Assembly (NCBI GenBank): GCA_014376575.1
Contig: JACMRF010000128.1
Span: 1-21,665 of the forward strand
Direction of reading: 5' to 3'
Length of the DNA stretch: 21,665 bases
From: Undibacterium sp.
GTDB lineage: Bacteria; Pseudomonadota; Gammaproteobacteria; Burkholderiales; Burkholderiaceae
Made by a program: the position numbers and the translations under genes
In this document: in pieces, positions 20,198 to 21,665 of the stretch
Layout: the number at the start of each line of letters is the position of its first letter
Numbering within the stretch: the first letter of the stretch is position 1
Notes under the pieces: model-generated
The model's input: the letters and a program-made list of their open reading frames with translations, nothing else
What the model was told of the DNA's origin: nothing
The model's database searches: none

Positions 20198-21268
20198 ATG
20201 AAAATTGCAATTTTACCGGGTGACGGTATTGGACCTGAAATCGTAGAGCAGGCTGTAAAGGTGTTGAATGCGTTAGGCGAGTCCTTTCAGATGGAAACTG
20301 CGCCAGTTGGTGGTGCTGGATATGAAGCTTCTGGGCACCCTCTGCCAGAAGCTACATTGAAATTGGCGCAGGATGCCGATGCAATCTTATTCGGGTCTGT
20401 GGGGGATTGGAAATACGATACGCTAGAGCGATCTCTGCGACCTGAGCAAGCAATTTTAGGATTGCGTAAAAACCTTAATTTATTTGCCAACTTTCGACCC
20501 GCAATTTTGTATCCTGAACTCGCTGGTGCTTCCACATTGAGACCCGAGGTCGTTTCGGGTCTAGATATTTTAATTATCCGAGAATTGACTGGCGATATTT
20601 ATTTTGGGCAACCACGTGGCGTGCGCATTTGCCCTGACGGACCTTTCAAAGGACAGCGTGAAGGTTTCGATACCATGCGCTATGCTGAGGGTGAGATTCG
20701 ACGCATTGCTCATGTGGCGTTTCAAGCAGCGCAAAAGCGGGAAAGGCGCTTAACCAGTGTAGATAAATCTAATGTGCTTGAGACTTTTCAGTTTTGGAAA
20801 GATATTGTCACTGATGTGCATAAAGAATATCCAGATGTTGCTCTTGATCATATGTACGTCGACAACGCAGCAATGCAGTTGGTGCGTGCACCGAAAAAAT
20901 TTGACGTCTTGGTTACGGGTAATATGTTCGGCGACATCTTGTCGGACGCAGCAGCTATGTTGACGGGGTCCATTGGCATGCTTCCTTCCGCATCATTGGA
21001 TGTGAATAACAAAGGTCTGTATGAGCCATCACATGGATCTGCGCCAGATATTGCCGGAAAAGGCATTGCAAATCCGCTTGCGACGATATTGTCAGCAGCA
21101 ATGATGCTGCGTTATTCTTTAGGCAGGACGGAACAAGCTGATCGCATAGAAACCGCGGTGAAAAAAGTATTGGTACAAGGTCTGCGAACGCTAGATATTT
21201 ATGAGGTTGGAACTACTAAAGTTGGCACAATTGAAATGGGTGATGCCGTAGTGCGGGCTTTGGGATAA
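20198..21268 (+). CDS. leuB: 3-isopropylmalate dehydrogenase
   Basis: Oxidises 3-isopropylmalate with NAD and decarboxylates it to 2-oxoisocaproate. The 356-residue protein has [15 protein letters not shown] at the start, [20 protein letters not shown], the substrate/metal region YVDNAAMQL and NMFGDILSD, and the NAD-binding [18 protein letters not shown] at 20198 is chosen over an upstream in-frame ATG at 20159 that lies inside leuD, because the family begins exactly [10 protein letters not shown]. It is the last leu gene; asd follows after 69 bp on the same strand. Confidence 0.97.
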   Translation: MKIAILPGDGIGPEIVEQAVKVLNALGESFQMETAPVGGAGYEASGHPLPEATLKLAQDADAILFGSVGDWKYDTLERSLRPEQAILGLRKNLNLFANFRPAILYPELAGASTLRPEVVSGLDILIIRELTGDIYFGQPRGVRICPDGPFKGQREGFDTMRYAEGEIRRIAHVAFQAAQKRERRLTSVDKSNVLETFQFWKDIVTDVHKEYPDVALDHMYVDNAAMQLVRAPKKFDVLVTGNMFGDILSDAAAMLTGSIGMLPSASLDVNNKGLYEPSHGSAPDIAGKGIANPLATILSAAMMLRYSLGRTEQADRIETAVKKVLVQGLRTLDIYEVGTTKVGTIEMGDAVVRALG

Positions 21269-21337
21269 CCGGAAAATTGATTCGTTGAGTATTGTTGAAT
21301 AATTCGCAGTTGATCCTGCAACTATTAGGGAAATATA

Positions 21338-21665
21338 ATGAAACTAGTTGGTCTGGTAGGTTGGCGTGGAATGGTGGGGTCAGTCTTGATGCAGCGTATG
21401 CAGGAAGAGGGAGATTTTTCTCACATTGAACCAGTGTTTTTCTCAACTTCAAACGCAGGCGGCACTGCCCCTTCGATGGCAAAAAATGAAAGAACATTAA
21501 AAGACGCGAATGATATTAGTGCATTAAGTAAATGCGATATTATTATTACTTGCCAGGGTGGTGATTACACAACGGAAATTTTCCCCAAACTTCGCGCAGC
21601 CAGTTGGAATGGTTACTGGATCGATGCAGCATCAAGTTTACGAATGAATGATGACGCTATTATTG
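21338..21665 (+). CDS. asd: Aspartate-semialdehyde dehydrogenase, partial (N-terminus)
   Basis: The first 109 residues are present and the gene runs off the window. The NADP-binding start MKLVGLVGWRGMVGSVLMQRM, FFSTSNAGG and CQGGDYT followed by WIDAASSLRM identify the gammaproteobacterial/betaproteobacterial Asd. It reduces aspartyl phosphate toward lysine, threonine, methionine and diaminopimelate. ATG at 21338 has AGGG at 21327-21330 with 7-nt spacing. It follows leuB by 69 bp, the usual order in Burkholderiales, and may share the leu transcript. Confidence 0.95.
   Translation, partial: MKLVGLVGWRGMVGSVLMQRMQEEGDFSHIEPVFFSTSNAGGTAPSMAKNERTLKDANDISALSKCDIIITCQGGDYTTEIFPKLRAASWNGYWIDAASSLRMNDDAII

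Overview
The window reads as chromosomal DNA of a betaproteobacterium, most likely order Burkholderiales and perhaps family Oxalobacteraceae (an Undibacterium/Janthinobacterium-like organism with fairly low GC, mid-40s percent by eye). This rests on gene content and order: trxB facing ftsK-lolA-rarA, an entericidin lipoprotein gene between leuC and leuD, leuB followed by asd, and protein sequences close to the proteobacterial forms of GlnB, LeuC and LeuD. The genus is inference.

Left block (1-5717). A Ser/Thr kinase gene, cut by the window edge, lies downstream of a COG3146-type acyltransferase gene on the minus strand. Facing it across only 27 bp is glutamine-dependent NAD synthetase (nadE), followed 32 bp later by a PII signalling protein (glnB/glnK type), a pairing that suggests nitrogen control of NAD synthesis. 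Convergent to these is a minus-strand pair: trxB and an Smr-domain nuclease-like gene.

Cell-division and envelope block (5969-10315, plus strand): ftsK (DNA translocase), lolA (lipoprotein chaperone, TTG start) and rarA (replication-fork AAA+ ATPase). lolA and rarA overlap by 4 bp.

Regulatory and accessory block (10316-16423, minus strand). This stretch has long AT-rich intergenic spacers. It holds two small unrecognised exported proteins, a LytTR-type response regulator with its two-TM histidine kinase (whose extracytoplasmic part carries an internal repeat), and a receiver-DUF3369-degenerate GGDEF-EAL protein predicted to break down c-di-GMP. The spacers contain a long imperfect hairpin and two perfect palindromes of 14 and 16 bp that no gene explains. 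This is where anything new is most likely.

Biosynthetic block (16671-21665, plus strand): aroC (chorismate synthase), then leuC, an entericidin-like lipoprotein, leuD and leuB (leucine synthesis), and the start of asd (aspartate family). No RNA genes, insertion sequences, prophage or CRISPR arrays were seen. No complete undescribed system is demonstrated. The best leads are the repeat-bearing kinase with its long structured leader, the pair of small exported proteins, and the nadE-PII pairing.
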